Assembly (NCBI RefSeq): GCF_014698065.1
Contig: NZ_JACJSI010000044.1
Span: 1 to 56,297, forward strand
Origin: Nostoc flagelliforme FACHB-838
GTDB lineage: Bacteria; Cyanobacteriota; Cyanobacteriia; Cyanobacteriales; Nostocaceae
DNA: 56,297 bases
Direction: 5' to 3'
Shown here in pieces: positions 41,399-48,596 of this stretch. The notes below the pieces were generated by a model. The model made no database searches, had not been told where the DNA came from, and saw only the letters and a program-made list of their open reading frames with translations. Numbering within the stretch: the stretch's first letter is position 1; the number at the start of each line of letters is the position of its first letter. The position numbers and the translations under genes were made by a program.

Positions 41399-41726
41399 AA
41401 GTAAATACGTAAGTTAAGTAGATGTGTGATTATCTATCAGCAGAATCCAACAAACATACATTTCAAATACTTGAATAACTCTTTGCCAAAAATTGGCAGA
41501 AGTTAGTTGATGACTTGAAAAATAGTTTACAGCTATTCAAGTATTCATTAGCAGTTTATTAATCTCATAAAAACTTTAATTCAATATTTTGCCTTGAGAG
41601 TATTATGCAAATATAACTTTAAGTCTCTACATATTTAGTTACAACTCCTGTTGAATTTGGCATATTTTCTCCCAGTACAGAGATGACAATATTAGAGTTT
41701 TATGCATTATTAAGAACGCTGACTTT
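41399..41726. promoter_or_regulatory. Probable promoter/operator region of the T4SS operon
   Basis: 328 AT-rich bases without a gene. ATACTTGAATA (41467-41477) and TATTCAAGTAT (41534-41544) are perfect 11-bp inverted repeats, and between them is a hairpin TGCCAA-aaa-TTGGCA (41484-41498). All lie within 150 bp of the VirB2-like start on the minus strand, where a repressor could act. I cannot fix -10 and -35 boxes by eye. Confidence 0.5.
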
Positions 41727-42125
41727 CTAAGGTATCAATGTTAGCAGCCAAAACTTAATCCGTAATTCCCAAGCCTTAATCCAGACTTGGTGATTTTTCA
41801 GTCCCCCTAACTGCACCCAAACTGAAGAATGATGAACTGAAGCGGGATCGATACTTCTACCGTAGTAATTATTGTGACAGCGATAGCAGACATTAATGCA
41901 ATCCCAGCCCGGAATTTCGTAGCCAGACACAGAAGCACTGGGGAAGTGCAGCAGACAGATTCCCAAGATACGGCGCAATAGCGAGCGCCGATAATGCAAG
42001 TGATGTACCACCGTCGCCCGTCCATGCAGAGGATTGTTGCTACATCGCGGCTGTAACTTGTAGACCTGGCGGCAGATCCTTGACCAATTTGAGGCGTACT
42101 CAAACTTGGTAACGGACTTACGCAT
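41727..42125 (-). CDS. HNH-type nuclease-like protein
   Basis: 132 residues. Two Cys pairs and paired histidines fit a zinc-bearing HNH/beta-beta-alpha fold: CRQVYKLQPRC, then VVHHLHYRR and CYRCHNNYYGR. The C-terminal 30 residues are hydrophobic and aromatic. The first Cys pair is spaced by more than the usual two residues, so catalytic activity is uncertain. It follows, with 15 bases between, a small broken or frameshifted ORF. An endonuclease linked to transfer or defence is possible. Confidence 0.6.
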   Translation of the reverse strand: MRKSVTKFEYASNWSRICRQVYKLQPRCSNNPLHGRATVVHHLHYRRSLLRRILGICLLHFPSASVSGYEIPGWDCINVCYRCHNNYYGRSIDPASVHHSSVWVQLGGLKNHQVWIKAWELRIKFWLLTLIP

Positions 42126-42140
42126 AATTGTGTATCCTGT

Positions 42141-42348
42141 TTAATTTAAAACTGAGTAACCTGTTTCTTCATTCCCCTCAACCAGTTCAAACCGGATCAA
42201 CTCCAGTAGCGCTTCTCTGAGTTGATTACGTCCTGGTGTTGATTCACTCCAGCGTCGGGATTTACGAATACTTTCAAAACTGACAGGCTGTGTACCAACT
42301 CTAGATGCAACAGGCGATCGCTAAGAAGAATTTTAAGTGCAAGGACAT
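42141..42348 (-). pseudogene. Small ORF interrupted by a +1 shift, upstream of the HNH gene
   Basis: ATG 42348, with GAGG five bases upstream, reads SLHLKFFLAIACCI and stops at 42301. The +1 frame is open from 42320 to the TAA at 42141 and reads VGTQPVSFESIRKSRRWSES, then NQLREALLELIRFELVEGNE, which looks like real protein but has no start codon. A one-base indel near the HIP1 site (42312-42320), or a +1 recoding event at ATC TAG, would join them into about 68 residues. The family is not recognised. Confidence 0.45.
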
Positions 42349-42362
42349 ACTTACCTCAACTC

Positions 42363-42475
42363 CCAATATGGTTCGCTTAAGAGGGAAAGGGAAAATTCAA
42401 ACCTTTCTCCTTTTCTCCTTACCCTTTTCCCTGATCACACTTGATTGCCAAGAGTGCTTATCCGAACCGTATTGC
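42363..42475. repeat. Complete family-B hairpin element
   Basis: The left end CCAATATGGTTCGCTTAAG and right end CTTATCCGAACCGTATTG are inverted relative to each other. A purine arm (42381-42392) and a pyrimidine arm (42403-42430) lie between. Confidence 0.8.
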
Positions 42476-42798
42476 CTCGACTCTGTACAGTAAAACACCT
42501 TAGTAGTCTGCCAACCCAAAAATGCTGGGTGAGGGCTGGGTAAAGGGGAAGGGGTAAGGGGTAAGGGATTTAAAACCTTTCCCTCTTCCCCTTTACCCTT
42601 TACCCCGCCAAGTGAACTTGGCGAACTACTAGTGGATGGCTGTACTTCGCTTGGTTGTTGCCCTGCTGCAAATAACATTGCAGCAACTGCAATCGTCATC
42701 ATGGCACTCAAACTACAAACACTAGTGACTAATGTGACTTCTAACTTTTCGGGTGATGGTCGTCTAGAAGAAGGTTTAATCGCAGGAGTAGGCTGCAT
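42397..42798 (-). CDS. Small membrane protein whose C-terminus is repeat-encoded
   Basis: 133 residues. The first 55 look genuine: basic start (SSRRPSPEKLEVTLVTSVCS), one membrane segment (MMTIAVAAMLFAAG) and a short Ser-rich stretch. Residues 56-133 are translations of the family-A element (42501-42632) and then of the family-B element (42363-42475), including KGKGEEGK and AFLGWQTTK. The native end has evidently been replaced. The start overlaps the stop of the upstream gene, so it is coupled to it. Function unknown. Confidence 0.5.
   Translation of the reverse strand: MQPTPAIKPSSRRPSPEKLEVTLVTSVCSLSAMMTIAVAAMLFAAGQQPSEVQPSTSSSPSSLGGVKGKGEEGKVLNPLPLTPSPLPSPHPAFLGWQTTKVFYCTESRQYGSDKHSWQSSVIREKGKEKRRKV
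42501..42632. repeat. Complete family-A hairpin element (CGCCAAGT stem variant)
   Basis: The left end TAGTAGTCTGCCAACCCAAA is followed by a purine arm (GGGTAAAGGGGAAGGGGTAA). The pyrimidine arm ends in ACCCC, the hairpin CGCCAAGT-ga-ACTTGGCG, then AACTACTAG. The stem differs from the CGCTTTCGT/ACGAAAGCG version at 10867 and 55466 but remains fully paired. It lies in the 3' part of a small minus-strand gene. Confidence 0.85.
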
Positions 42799-43034
42799 CA
42801 GAACCTCCGAGTATTATCCACTACCAAGTAAAGATGCCGTGGTTCTTCGTATTGTTGGTTAATTTCCCGGATCATGGCAATGCTCATCCCTCCCACTACT
42901 ACGCCCAACAGGATTAAAGCTGGATGAAAAGCCAATGCTACACCAACTCCCATCACCTGACCTACTATTCCTGAAACTCCTACATTCATCAAAGCTCCGC
43001 CTACAGCATTGCTCAAAAAATTAAAAGCGTGCAT
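42798..43034 (-). CDS. Small membrane protein
   Basis: 78 residues with hydrophobic, Gly-rich segments (GVSGIVGQVMGVGVALAF, LILLGVVVGGMSIAMI) and a polar C-terminal tail (REINQQYEEPRHLYLVVD). The start ATG 43034 has GGAG four to five bases upstream. That site and start lie inside the -1 frame extension ending at 43021, so translation could be coupled to the frameshifted product. No family is recognised; a small T4SS or phage-like membrane component is possible. Confidence 0.6.
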   Translation of the reverse strand: MHAFNFLSNAVGGALMNVGVSGIVGQVMGVGVALAFHPALILLGVVVGGMSIAMIREINQQYEEPRHLYLVVDNTRRF

Positions 43035-43416
43035 TTTTCTCCTCCCTAACTTTTTTATTGATGAAGTAACAAGCTAAAAATCCTCCTAATATTGCCCCCA
43101 TTGCACACCAACCCACAATTGATAAAAGGCTGGTTTGGGGCTTGGGGATATTAACAGTTGGTGGTTGTGCTATCCACGCTCCAGTGATAGCTCCACCAAC
43201 TGCCCCTAATCCTGTGAGCGTAATCCCCCAATTTGCCGCATTTTTTACAGTGTCTACTGCTGCGTCTCGTTCTGTAAGAAATTTGAGAGCGGTATCTCTG
43301 GCGGCGATGTTGATTGTTTGATAGTAGTCTCTTCCTGCCTCGCTGATGAGTTTGCAGTCAATAGCATTGTTGTTCTCTGTTGCGGTAGCACATAACCGCT
43401 CAGTTCCTCGAAAGGG
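43021..43416 (-). CDS. -1 frame extension with two membrane segments, no own start
   Basis: About 131 codons, open from just after a TAA at 43422-43420 to the stop at 43021. The first possible starts (GTG 43128, ATG 43101) are deep in the C-terminal part. It reads like real protein: CATATENNNAIDCKLISEAG, DTALKFLTERDAAVDTVKNA, then membrane segments WGITLTGLGAVGGAITGAWI and LLSIVGWCAMGAILGGFLAC, and a basic tail. Fusion by a -1 slip at 43410-43416 gives about 257 residues with a membrane anchor. It overlaps the start of the next gene. Confidence 0.6.
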   Translation of the reverse strand, partial: PFRGTERLCATATENNNAIDCKLISEAGRDYYQTINIAARDTALKFLTERDAAVDTVKNAANWGITLTGLGAVGGAITGAWIAQPPTVNIPKPQTSLLSIVGWCAMGAILGGFLACYFINKKVREEKNARF

Positions 43417-43790
43417 GCATTAAAATCCCACATACTATCCAGCCCCGTCTCAAATTTCTCTGTATCCTTTATCTCTTGTTCAGCTAACACCATCGCAGTC
43501 GGCATCGCTGTTAAACGCATCAACTCTTCGCGTAAGAATCTTCCTCCTTTCACGCGCATATTTACAGCAATTTTAGTTAACTGTTGGCGATATTCACCAC
43601 CTACTTCTGTGTACAGATTACCAACAATTTTCTCAGCTTCGGGATTGTGATTACGCTGAAAAAATTGTTGGAGTTTTGGGTCGCTTTCTTCGAGGAGTTC
43701 ATTCCCGTTCTTTGCACCTAAAAAGTCAATCAGTTGTTTGAGTTCAACTGCATATTGTGTTGCTAATTGCCGAAGAGTTTTTTTCGCCAT
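43254..43790 (-). CDS. Frame-0 product of a second candidate -1 frameshift gene
   Basis: 178 residues. The N-terminus (TLRQLATQYAVELKQLIDFL) looks like a small helix-turn-helix of the IF2-N type; the middle is helical and charged (FLREELMRLTAMPTAMVLAE). After residue 127 the composition becomes Gln/Thr/Ser-rich and unlike the rest (TTIKQSTSPPEIPLSNF), as expected for an out-of-frame tail. The heptamer C CCT TTC lies at 43416-43410, exactly where the -1 frame opens. The start overlaps the upstream gene by 28 bases. The function is unknown. Confidence 0.6.
   Translation of the reverse strand: MAKKTLRQLATQYAVELKQLIDFLGAKNGNELLEESDPKLQQFFQRNHNPEAEKIVGNLYTEVGGEYRQQLTKIAVNMRVKGGRFLREELMRLTAMPTAMVLAEQEIKDTEKFETGLDSMWDFNAPFEELSGYVLPQQRTTMLLTANSSARQEETTIKQSTSPPEIPLSNFLQNETQQ
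43380..43416 (-). promoter_or_regulatory. Candidate -1 frameshift signal: C CCT TTC plus stem-loop
   Basis: Frame-0 codons GCC CCT TTC form heptamer C CCT TTC (43416-43410); in the -1 frame the same tRNAs would read CCC TTT. Ten bases downstream is a perfect stem GCGGT (43399-43395) / ACCGC (43386-43382) with an 8-base loop, a suitable spacing for a pausing structure. The -1 frame stop lies only one codon upstream of the heptamer. Confidence 0.5.
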
Positions 43791-44149
43791 TTATTTTGTC
43801 TCAATTCCAAAAAGTGTTCGTAGCTAATTTGGTAATTAATTTCGAGAAAATCGGGAAATCTTAACCCTGCATCTAGAATCAATTCTCCATACTTTGTCCG
43901 TCCCATCCTTAGCCCCCAATGCACTTTCCCATGCTTAGGGACATAGCATCCAGCGAAGTAATAATCCAATTCTTGAATTTCTTGGGGTGAGTAGTAATGT
44001 TGGTGTCTTTCATCCGTTCTGTACCCTAAGAACTTCCGCCACTCATAAATCGCATTGCGAGATACCCCGTATCTTTGCTCCAAAAATGGTAACGAATTCT
44101 CTAACGTTATAATCTGCGCTTCATTCACCGTTTTACATAACACAAGCAC
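43763..44149 (-). CDS. MerR-like/HTH DNA-binding protein
   Basis: Up to 128 residues, with GTG start at 44149; a nearer GTG at 44128 is also possible and neither has a strong ribosome-binding site. Residues 18-45 form a helix-turn-helix (LEQRYGVSRNAIYEWRKFLG) and residues 47-60 contain YSPQEIQELDYYF, as in MerR-type modules; the remainder is helical and aromatic. It is the first gene of the minus-strand group that includes the candidate frameshift gene and two small membrane proteins, and could be its regulator. Confidence 0.65.
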   Translation of the reverse strand: MLVLCKTVNEAQIITLENSLPFLEQRYGVSRNAIYEWRKFLGYRTDERHQHYYSPQEIQELDYYFAGCYVPKHGKVHWGLRMGRTKYGELILDAGLRFPDFLEINYQISYEHFLELRQNKWRKKLFGN

Positions 44150-44356
44150 AACTCATAGTTAACCCTTACATTAGTCATTCTTCAGTTTTGTAAACCTTAG
44201 TTATTTGTTAAGTAACGCTTTAAATTTACGATAAAATCTGGCTTGAAGAAAGTCAAGCTTAAAATGGTGTACTTTTAAACCAGTTTTTTTCAAGTGGTGT
44301 ACATAGTACACTCTTTTTAGCAATTCTTTACAAAGCCCTTTCTTCTTCTAGTGATG

Positions 44357-44477
44357 CCAATACTTTTCGGGTTTTTGGGGAAAGGGAAAAGGGGAAGGGT
44401 TTCATATTTACCTTTACCACTTCCCCTTTAACCTTTGGCCAAAAGAGAGATTGTTGGATTTATCCGAAAAGTATTGA
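44357..44477. repeat. Complete family-B hairpin element
   Basis: The left end CCAATACTTTTCGGG and right end ATCCGAAAAGTATTG are inverted, with purine arm 44378-44400 and pyrimidine arm 44408-44436. The end sequence has a TTTT/AAAA variant of the usual GGTT, kept complementary at both ends. The 500-bp gap 44150-44652 contains otherwise only a loose cluster of TGGGAA motifs at 44563-44632 (spacing 10-12 bp near its end). Confidence 0.75.
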
Positions 44478-44652
44478 TAGGATGCTAGTTATAAAATTGG
44501 TGAAAACGAATTAATCGCATTTAATCGTATAGAGATAAAATCGCTCAAAAAACCAGGAACATTTGGGAACGCTCCTGGGAACAAGCCTAGAACTAGAAAA
44601 ACTACAGGGATATTTTGGGAACAGTCTGGGAATGCTAAAAGCCTTGCTTTAT

Positions 44653-44919
44653 CTAGACTTTAGGTTTTAGGGAACGTCGGGAATCCTGGGAATGTGTTCC
44701 CGAAATCAGCTCTAAATGCAGTTTTGCTAGTTCTCTTTTTGTGCGTTCAGTTTGTGTTCGTCGTCCACACCCCCATGATTTGACTGTATTTATATCTACC
44801 CCCAATCTATGAGCTATCTTTGCATAACTCATTTTGGGATGTTTGAGACGAAAAGTTTGTAAGTCTAATCCTTCTAATTCTCTTTGAGATGCTTTTGTGG
44901 AGTCAATTATTGGTATCAT
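44653..44919 (-). CDS. Small HTH DNA-binding protein
   Basis: 88 residues from ATG 44919, which has AAGG eight bases upstream; the frame extends to 45054 but the extra part is atypical. Residues 20-50 form a helix-turn-helix (MSYAKIAHRLGVDINTVKSW) similar to recombinase/transposase-type HTH_23 domains, followed by a basic helix (RRTQTERTKRELAKLHLE). It is a probable transcription regulator of the plasmid backbone. TGGGAA motifs lie within and downstream of its 3' end. Confidence 0.65.
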   Translation of the reverse strand: MIPIIDSTKASQRELEGLDLQTFRLKHPKMSYAKIAHRLGVDINTVKSWGCGRRTQTERTKRELAKLHLELISGTHSQDSRRSLKPKV

Positions 44920-45106
44920 GTTCAAAACCTTCTCTAGCTTATTCTGAGGTGAGAGAATAGAAGAAATACAGTCTTTTAGGGCAAGCAATAACTTTTTTTT
45001 GGCACTAGCAAATAATCTATTCACGCATACTGCAAGTGAACACAAATTCATCACGGTATGCGAGTAATTGGAAGAGATATGCAGGGTTTACTGCTATCAT
45101 CTACAC

Positions 45107-45239
45107 CTAGTAGTTCGCTTTCGTGACTTGGCGGGGTAAAGGGTAAAGGGGAAGGGGGAAAGGGTTTAAATCCCTTAACCTTTCCCCTTTCCCCTTTCCC
45201 CAGTCCTCACTTAGCATTTTTGGGTTGGCAGACTACTAG
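45107..45239. repeat. Complete family-A hairpin element (inverted, hybrid stem)
   Basis: It runs from CTAGTAGTTCGCTTTCGTGA, through a purine arm (45135-45168) and a pyrimidine arm (45175-45201), to TTTTTGGGTTGGCAGACTACTAG. The hairpin at the left end combines one arm of each stem type (CGCTTTCG with CTTGGCG) and is therefore imperfect. Confidence 0.85.
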
Positions 45240-45254
45240 TTATATAGGTCATGT

Positions 45255-46034
45255 TTACTTAAGAGCTACGGTGACTTTTTGTTCAAGTACTTGTTGGATC
45301 CATGTTTGAATTGCTGCTGCTTCATCTGAGCCATCAGCTACTGCATTAACTACGTACTTTGTGTAAGAGTTAGCAGCATGATTCGGGTGGACAAACTTAT
45401 CACCTGCCCAAGCCAAGCACATAGTCTTCACTAATTCATCAATATTGGTAGAGTCAAGCTCACTCGGACTAGTAACATTTCGAGAATGCAGCCATTCTTT
45501 GACTAAATCCAATGGATAATTTAAAAGTGTGCGAATTTCTTTGACTCGCAAATCTTTTGGATTGATTGATGGTGGAGTTACAGCTTGTTTTGTTGGCTGA
45601 ACTAAAGAATGTTGATTGTCTTTGCGGGGTCTAATATTATTCTGCGCCTGTTCAATCTTTTTAGGAGTAGCTGCACCTTCAGCATCATCATCTTCATCTG
45701 CTGTTACCGATAAAATTGCACAGACAGCATAACGACGCGCGTAGGTCAAAGCTGCACCTAATTTCTGAGAATCACTTATTTCAGGTAAGGGATAGGTACT
45801 GGTGATACTCTCTCCAGATTCATGAAAAATATGAGTCCGTAGTACGGTTTTACCTTCACAGATTTCAGTAGTTTGAATTATTACTAATCCATGTTTACCC
45901 AATGCAGGAGTGACAGCATCTAATACAGCATCTAGTGTTGCGTATTTATGTTTGTAATGAGGATTAGTGCGGTCTTTTTGAATTGGATTAAACTCTGCCT
46001 TTGCTTTAATTAGAGCTTTGATTAATTCTTGCAT
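45255..46034 (-). CDS. ERF-superfamily single-strand annealing protein
   Basis: 259 residues from ATG 46034 (GGAG seven bases upstream); the frame reaches a TTG at 46058 inside the upstream gene. Residues 1-125 form the ERF domain: LIKALIKAKAEFNPIQKDRT, YATLDAVLDAVTPAL, then LGAALTYARRYAVCAILSV and an acidic DEDDDAEG. ERF proteins bind single-stranded DNA and anneal complementary strands in phage and plasmid recombination. The C-terminus is a helical Ala-rich domain. It is the last gene of a run of small plasmid genes. Confidence 0.88.
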   Translation of the reverse strand: MQELIKALIKAKAEFNPIQKDRTNPHYKHKYATLDAVLDAVTPALGKHGLVIIQTTEICEGKTVLRTHIFHESGESITSTYPLPEISDSQKLGAALTYARRYAVCAILSVTADEDDDAEGAATPKKIEQAQNNIRPRKDNQHSLVQPTKQAVTPPSINPKDLRVKEIRTLLNYPLDLVKEWLHSRNVTSPSELDSTNIDELVKTMCLAWAGDKFVHPNHAANSYTKYVVNAVADGSDEAAAIQTWIQQVLEQKVTVALK

Positions 46035-46051
46035 TGTCCGGCTCCAAATTT

Positions 46052-46312
46052 TTACCAATCAGTTTCGTTAACATTGCTCGACACTTTTTTGCTAGATTTA
46101 GCTTTATTTATCTGAAACTCTGAAGCTTTCAATACAGGCATTGCAGCAAGTTTTACTGAAGTTTTAGCTTGTTGATAGAGAAATTGTGTTATTCCATCAG
46201 CGTCTTCCCCATCCTCTATTTGCGCCCATAGAGAGCAGCCTACTTCCAGTGATTCGTAGTCGCCAAGATTGAATTTTTTAGAGTAGCTAACAGAGACAGT
46301 AGTGAATTTCAT
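46052..46312 (-). CDS. Hypothetical protein upstream of the ERF gene
   Basis: 86 residues (VSVSYSKKFNLGDYESLEVG, then ITQFLYQQAKTSVKLAAM). This kind of short protein often precedes single-strand annealing or ssDNA-binding genes in cyanobacterial plasmids, but I cannot name a family. The stop lies 17 bases before the ERF ATG, so the two are probably co-translated. Confidence 0.6.
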   Translation of the reverse strand: MKFTTVSVSYSKKFNLGDYESLEVGCSLWAQIEDGEDADGITQFLYQQAKTSVKLAAMPVLKASEFQINKAKSSKKVSSNVNETDW

Positions 46313-46341
46313 AAGATGTTGGATTTGCTAAATATTGGTTT

Positions 46342-46569
46342 TCAATTTTCTTCGTTAGTATCAACCATCTCAATGCTGAGTCTTTGACATAAATCACTAG
46401 CTTTTACACCAACAAGACCTAGTTCAATTTCAGTAGATAATTCTTCTATGATTGAGTGAAAGCCAGGGTCTTCATCATTGATTTCCACCTCAATCAAACC
46501 TGCTTCATTTGATATAACAGTTGCCCAACTTGGCAAAAATTGAGGAATACTCGTTGCATAGAGTTTCAT
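46342..46569 (-). CDS. Hypothetical acidic protein
   Basis: 75 residues (LPSWATVISNEAGLIEVEIN; LSTEIELGLVGVKASDLC), with no recognised motif. It overlaps the upstream gene by 4 bases (ATGA) and precedes the ERF pair by 29 bases, forming a small operon of 46.8-45.3 kb. Confidence 0.55.
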   Translation of the reverse strand: MKLYATSIPQFLPSWATVISNEAGLIEVEINDEDPGFHSIIEELSTEIELGLVGVKASDLCQRLSIEMVDTNEEN

Positions 46570-46799
46570 ACTTCTGCCTCCTGATTAAATTTGACCTCAA
46601 CGATTTCTTCCACGCACCCCATTGCCTCACTCAAGTAGTGCAGAACATCGCCCAAATGAGTTGCTGCTTCTGGGTCAATCTTTTTATCAGCAATTAACAA
46701 AAGCCAATTTTCATCTTGGGCAATTGTCTGAATCTTTACGTAGCATGAGTTAAATTCTTGTAGGATTTCTATGGGTGAGATTACTACATTCACTTTCAT
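46566..46799 (-). CDS. Hypothetical small protein, first gene of the ERF group
   Basis: 77 residues (VVISPIEILQEFNSCYVKIQ; HLGDVLHYLSEAMGCVEEIV). No family is recognised. It overlaps the next gene by 4 bases. Upstream (46849-46866) is a GGTGGG/CCCACC hairpin that could be the terminator of the preceding gene. Confidence 0.55.
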   Translation of the reverse strand: MKVNVVISPIEILQEFNSCYVKIQTIAQDENWLLLIADKKIDPEAATHLGDVLHYLSEAMGCVEEIVEVKFNQEAEV

Positions 46800-46873
46800 C
46801 GCGTTGTTTTATTTTGATAAAATTTAGCTTGGCTCCTCGCCATACAGGTGGGTCTTCCTGCCCACCCGTTTCC

Positions 46874-47305
46874 TTACGCTGCAACCAAATCTTTCGCTTG
46901 TGGAACGTACCTCCTCAACCGCTCCCAATCCTCACTCGTGAGTGAATCGAATTCTTTATTCAATAATTCTTCTTCTGTGAGCGGTTGCTCTGTAGTTGCT
47001 TTTGATACCCTTGCCACGTTCAAAAATTTATCCAGCCCAACTGCTGCATCAACCGACTCTGAATATCGAAGAGAATCCACTCCGTTAGACCAGTGGGTGA
47101 TGTGTTGAAATATCACCCCAATCATTGAATCAGCTTTGTAAACACGATAATTTCTGGGGCAAGCTCCATTGACATACACGAGTTTGTATCCAGGGATTTC
47201 CATGACCTCTGCATTGGGATCTGTTGGAAGCAGCAGAATTTTCTGTTGGCAGTCATCTAAACCCGGCTCTGAAAGTGTGAGGTTACTTGCTGCACTTTGT
47301 GTCAT
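46874..47305 (-). CDS. Hypothetical plasmid protein
   Basis: 143 residues. The N-terminal two thirds is globular (EVMEIPGYKLVYVNGACPRN; SMIGVIFQHITHWSNGVDSL) and the C-terminus is acidic with LTEEELLNKEFDSLTSEDWE. There is no membrane segment and no recognised family. Confidence 0.55.
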   Translation of the reverse strand: MTQSAASNLTLSEPGLDDCQQKILLLPTDPNAEVMEIPGYKLVYVNGACPRNYRVYKADSMIGVIFQHITHWSNGVDSLRYSESVDAAVGLDKFLNVARVSKATTEQPLTEEELLNKEFDSLTSEDWERLRRYVPQAKDLVAA

Positions 47306-47388
47306 GATTGTATTTATCTATCTGTACTTTTATATTTCAGGCGATTGCAGTTGTCTTGGACTGCGATCGCCTTTCTCACTTTCAGCAA

Positions 47389-47991
47389 CTAAACCACTAC
47401 TGTCGCCCTGACTCCCAACGACGCAATCACTTGTTCAGCACTCGGAGCCACACGATTGAGTCCGTACTGTCTGGGTCTTGCGTACCAACCCTCTTCATCC
47501 CAACCAACGAACCCAACGAACTTGCCCTGGTGATAGACTTTCGTACTGAATACTAGATAGTCAATCTCACCGTGGTACAAACCAAAAATAGTGCAAGCTT
47601 CTTTTAACTCGGACTCCAAGCGCTGATTCCGTTCCCGTGGTGTTTCTGGTAGAGTCGCTTTAACTTCTGCCACTCTTGTAGCGAACCAGTTGCGGTCAAA
47701 GGGTAGCCGTCCGCCATCCACAAACTGCACCCATACTGTGATTCCACCTTCTATCCAGATGGTACGGACTGATTCGGGTTGGACTTCGATAATCTCGCCA
47801 ATGATGCGACGGTCACGAGATGTCAGGGGGTCTTGGGTTGGGGCTACAACTTCGGCTTGGGTTTCGATGTGGCTGTATAGTTCTGCTTGGGCTAGGGCTT
47901 GTTCATCTTTGGAAGGAGCATTGGCAACTGTGGTTATTTGATTAAGCTTAAAGCTTGAAGGTGCTTGATGTGTGCAAACGAATTGCGTCAT
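47389..47991 (-). CDS. Hypothetical plasmid protein
   Basis: 200 residues. The middle part (IIGEIIEVQPESVRTIWIEG; VQFVDGGRLPFDRNWF) looks like a small beta-rich domain, and the C-terminal part is aromatic (GEIDYLVFSTKVYHQGKFVG; GWYARPRQYGLNRV). No catalytic motif is recognised. The next upstream feature is the iteron cluster at 48.1 kb, which may regulate it divergently from the ribbon-helix-helix gene. Confidence 0.55.
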   Translation of the reverse strand: MTQFVCTHQAPSSFKLNQITTVANAPSKDEQALAQAELYSHIETQAEVVAPTQDPLTSRDRRIIGEIIEVQPESVRTIWIEGGITVWVQFVDGGRLPFDRNWFATRVAEVKATLPETPRERNQRLESELKEACTIFGLYHGEIDYLVFSTKVYHQGKFVGFVGWDEEGWYARPRQYGLNRVAPSAEQVIASLGVRATVVV

Positions 47992-48242
47992 AATAAGGAT
48001 CTCCTGCCTCTACATGGGGTTAGGTTTTCACAAAAGGCGATCGCGTAAGTTTCTCAGGCTAGAGCGGTCGTCTTTTGTTTTGCTATCTTTAGTATAGGCT
48101 AAAAGATTTCCTTTATCAAACATTAATATAGGCTAAAGTATAGGCAAAACGGGTAAAAGTCCTATTTTATAGGCAATAACTAGGCTGACGAGTAGAATTA
48201 GGTATAGGCTAAAAGCTATGATTGAGCAGAAAAGGACATACT

Positions 48243-48494
48243 ATGCCAAGAAATCTTGCGGAAGGGGAAACCCAAATGAACTTTCGCATCCCAGAAGAAA
48301 AGAAAATTGCTTTCTTAAAAAAGGCCAAAGCGAGTGGGACTTCTGCTAGTAGACTTCTACTAGAGTTCATCGACGGTTATTTAGGAATATCGTCAAGTAG
48401 TGACGACGAAATTGACAACATCAAGAAGAAAGTAGCAGAGCTTGAGGAGTTTAAGGAACGTGCTGAGAAAATCCTGGGGGAATTAGCAGCCTGA
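48243..48494 (+). CDS. Ribbon-helix-helix plasmid regulator
   Basis: 83 residues from ATG 48243 (AAGGA six to seven bases upstream; the frame reaches 48222). The strand-helix-helix pattern MNFRIPEEKKIAFLKKAKAS, then TSASRLLLEFIDGYL is that of Arc/CopG/ParG proteins, followed by a short coiled coil (IDNIKKKVAELEEFKERAEK). With iterons immediately upstream and downstream it is probably an autoregulator and possibly a centromere- or origin-binding protein. No ParA gene is adjacent. A terminator follows at 48565. Confidence 0.8.
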   Translation: MPRNLAEGETQMNFRIPEEKKIAFLKKAKASGTSASRLLLEFIDGYLGISSSSDDEIDNIKKKVAELEEFKERAEKILGELAA

Positions 48495-48564
48495 GAAGCG
48501 CCTCGGAGCAACTCAGGCTATCACGCGAACGGATTCGCCAGTTTTTAGAATTTGAAGATGAAGA

Positions 48565-48596
48565 AAAACCCCCTGAAACATAGCTTCGGGGGTTTT
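48565..48596 (+). terminator. Rho-independent terminator after the ribbon-helix-helix gene
   Basis: AAAACCCCC (48565-48573) pairs with GGGGGTTTT (48588-48596); GAA/TTC extends the stem after one bulged T. The terminal T run ends transcription of the upstream plus-strand gene. A second hairpin CCTGCC-aaacaaa-GGCAGG follows at 48612-48630. Confidence 0.75.

Noticed and set aside
46849..46866. Terminator between small plasmid genes
   Set aside because: A GGTGGG/CCCACC hairpin exists but lacks a T run on the minus strand, so it is not listed as a separate terminator.
47306..47556. Plus-strand ORFs over the 47.4-48.0 kb gene
   Set aside because: They are antisense shadows of the 200-residue minus-strand gene, with no start signal.
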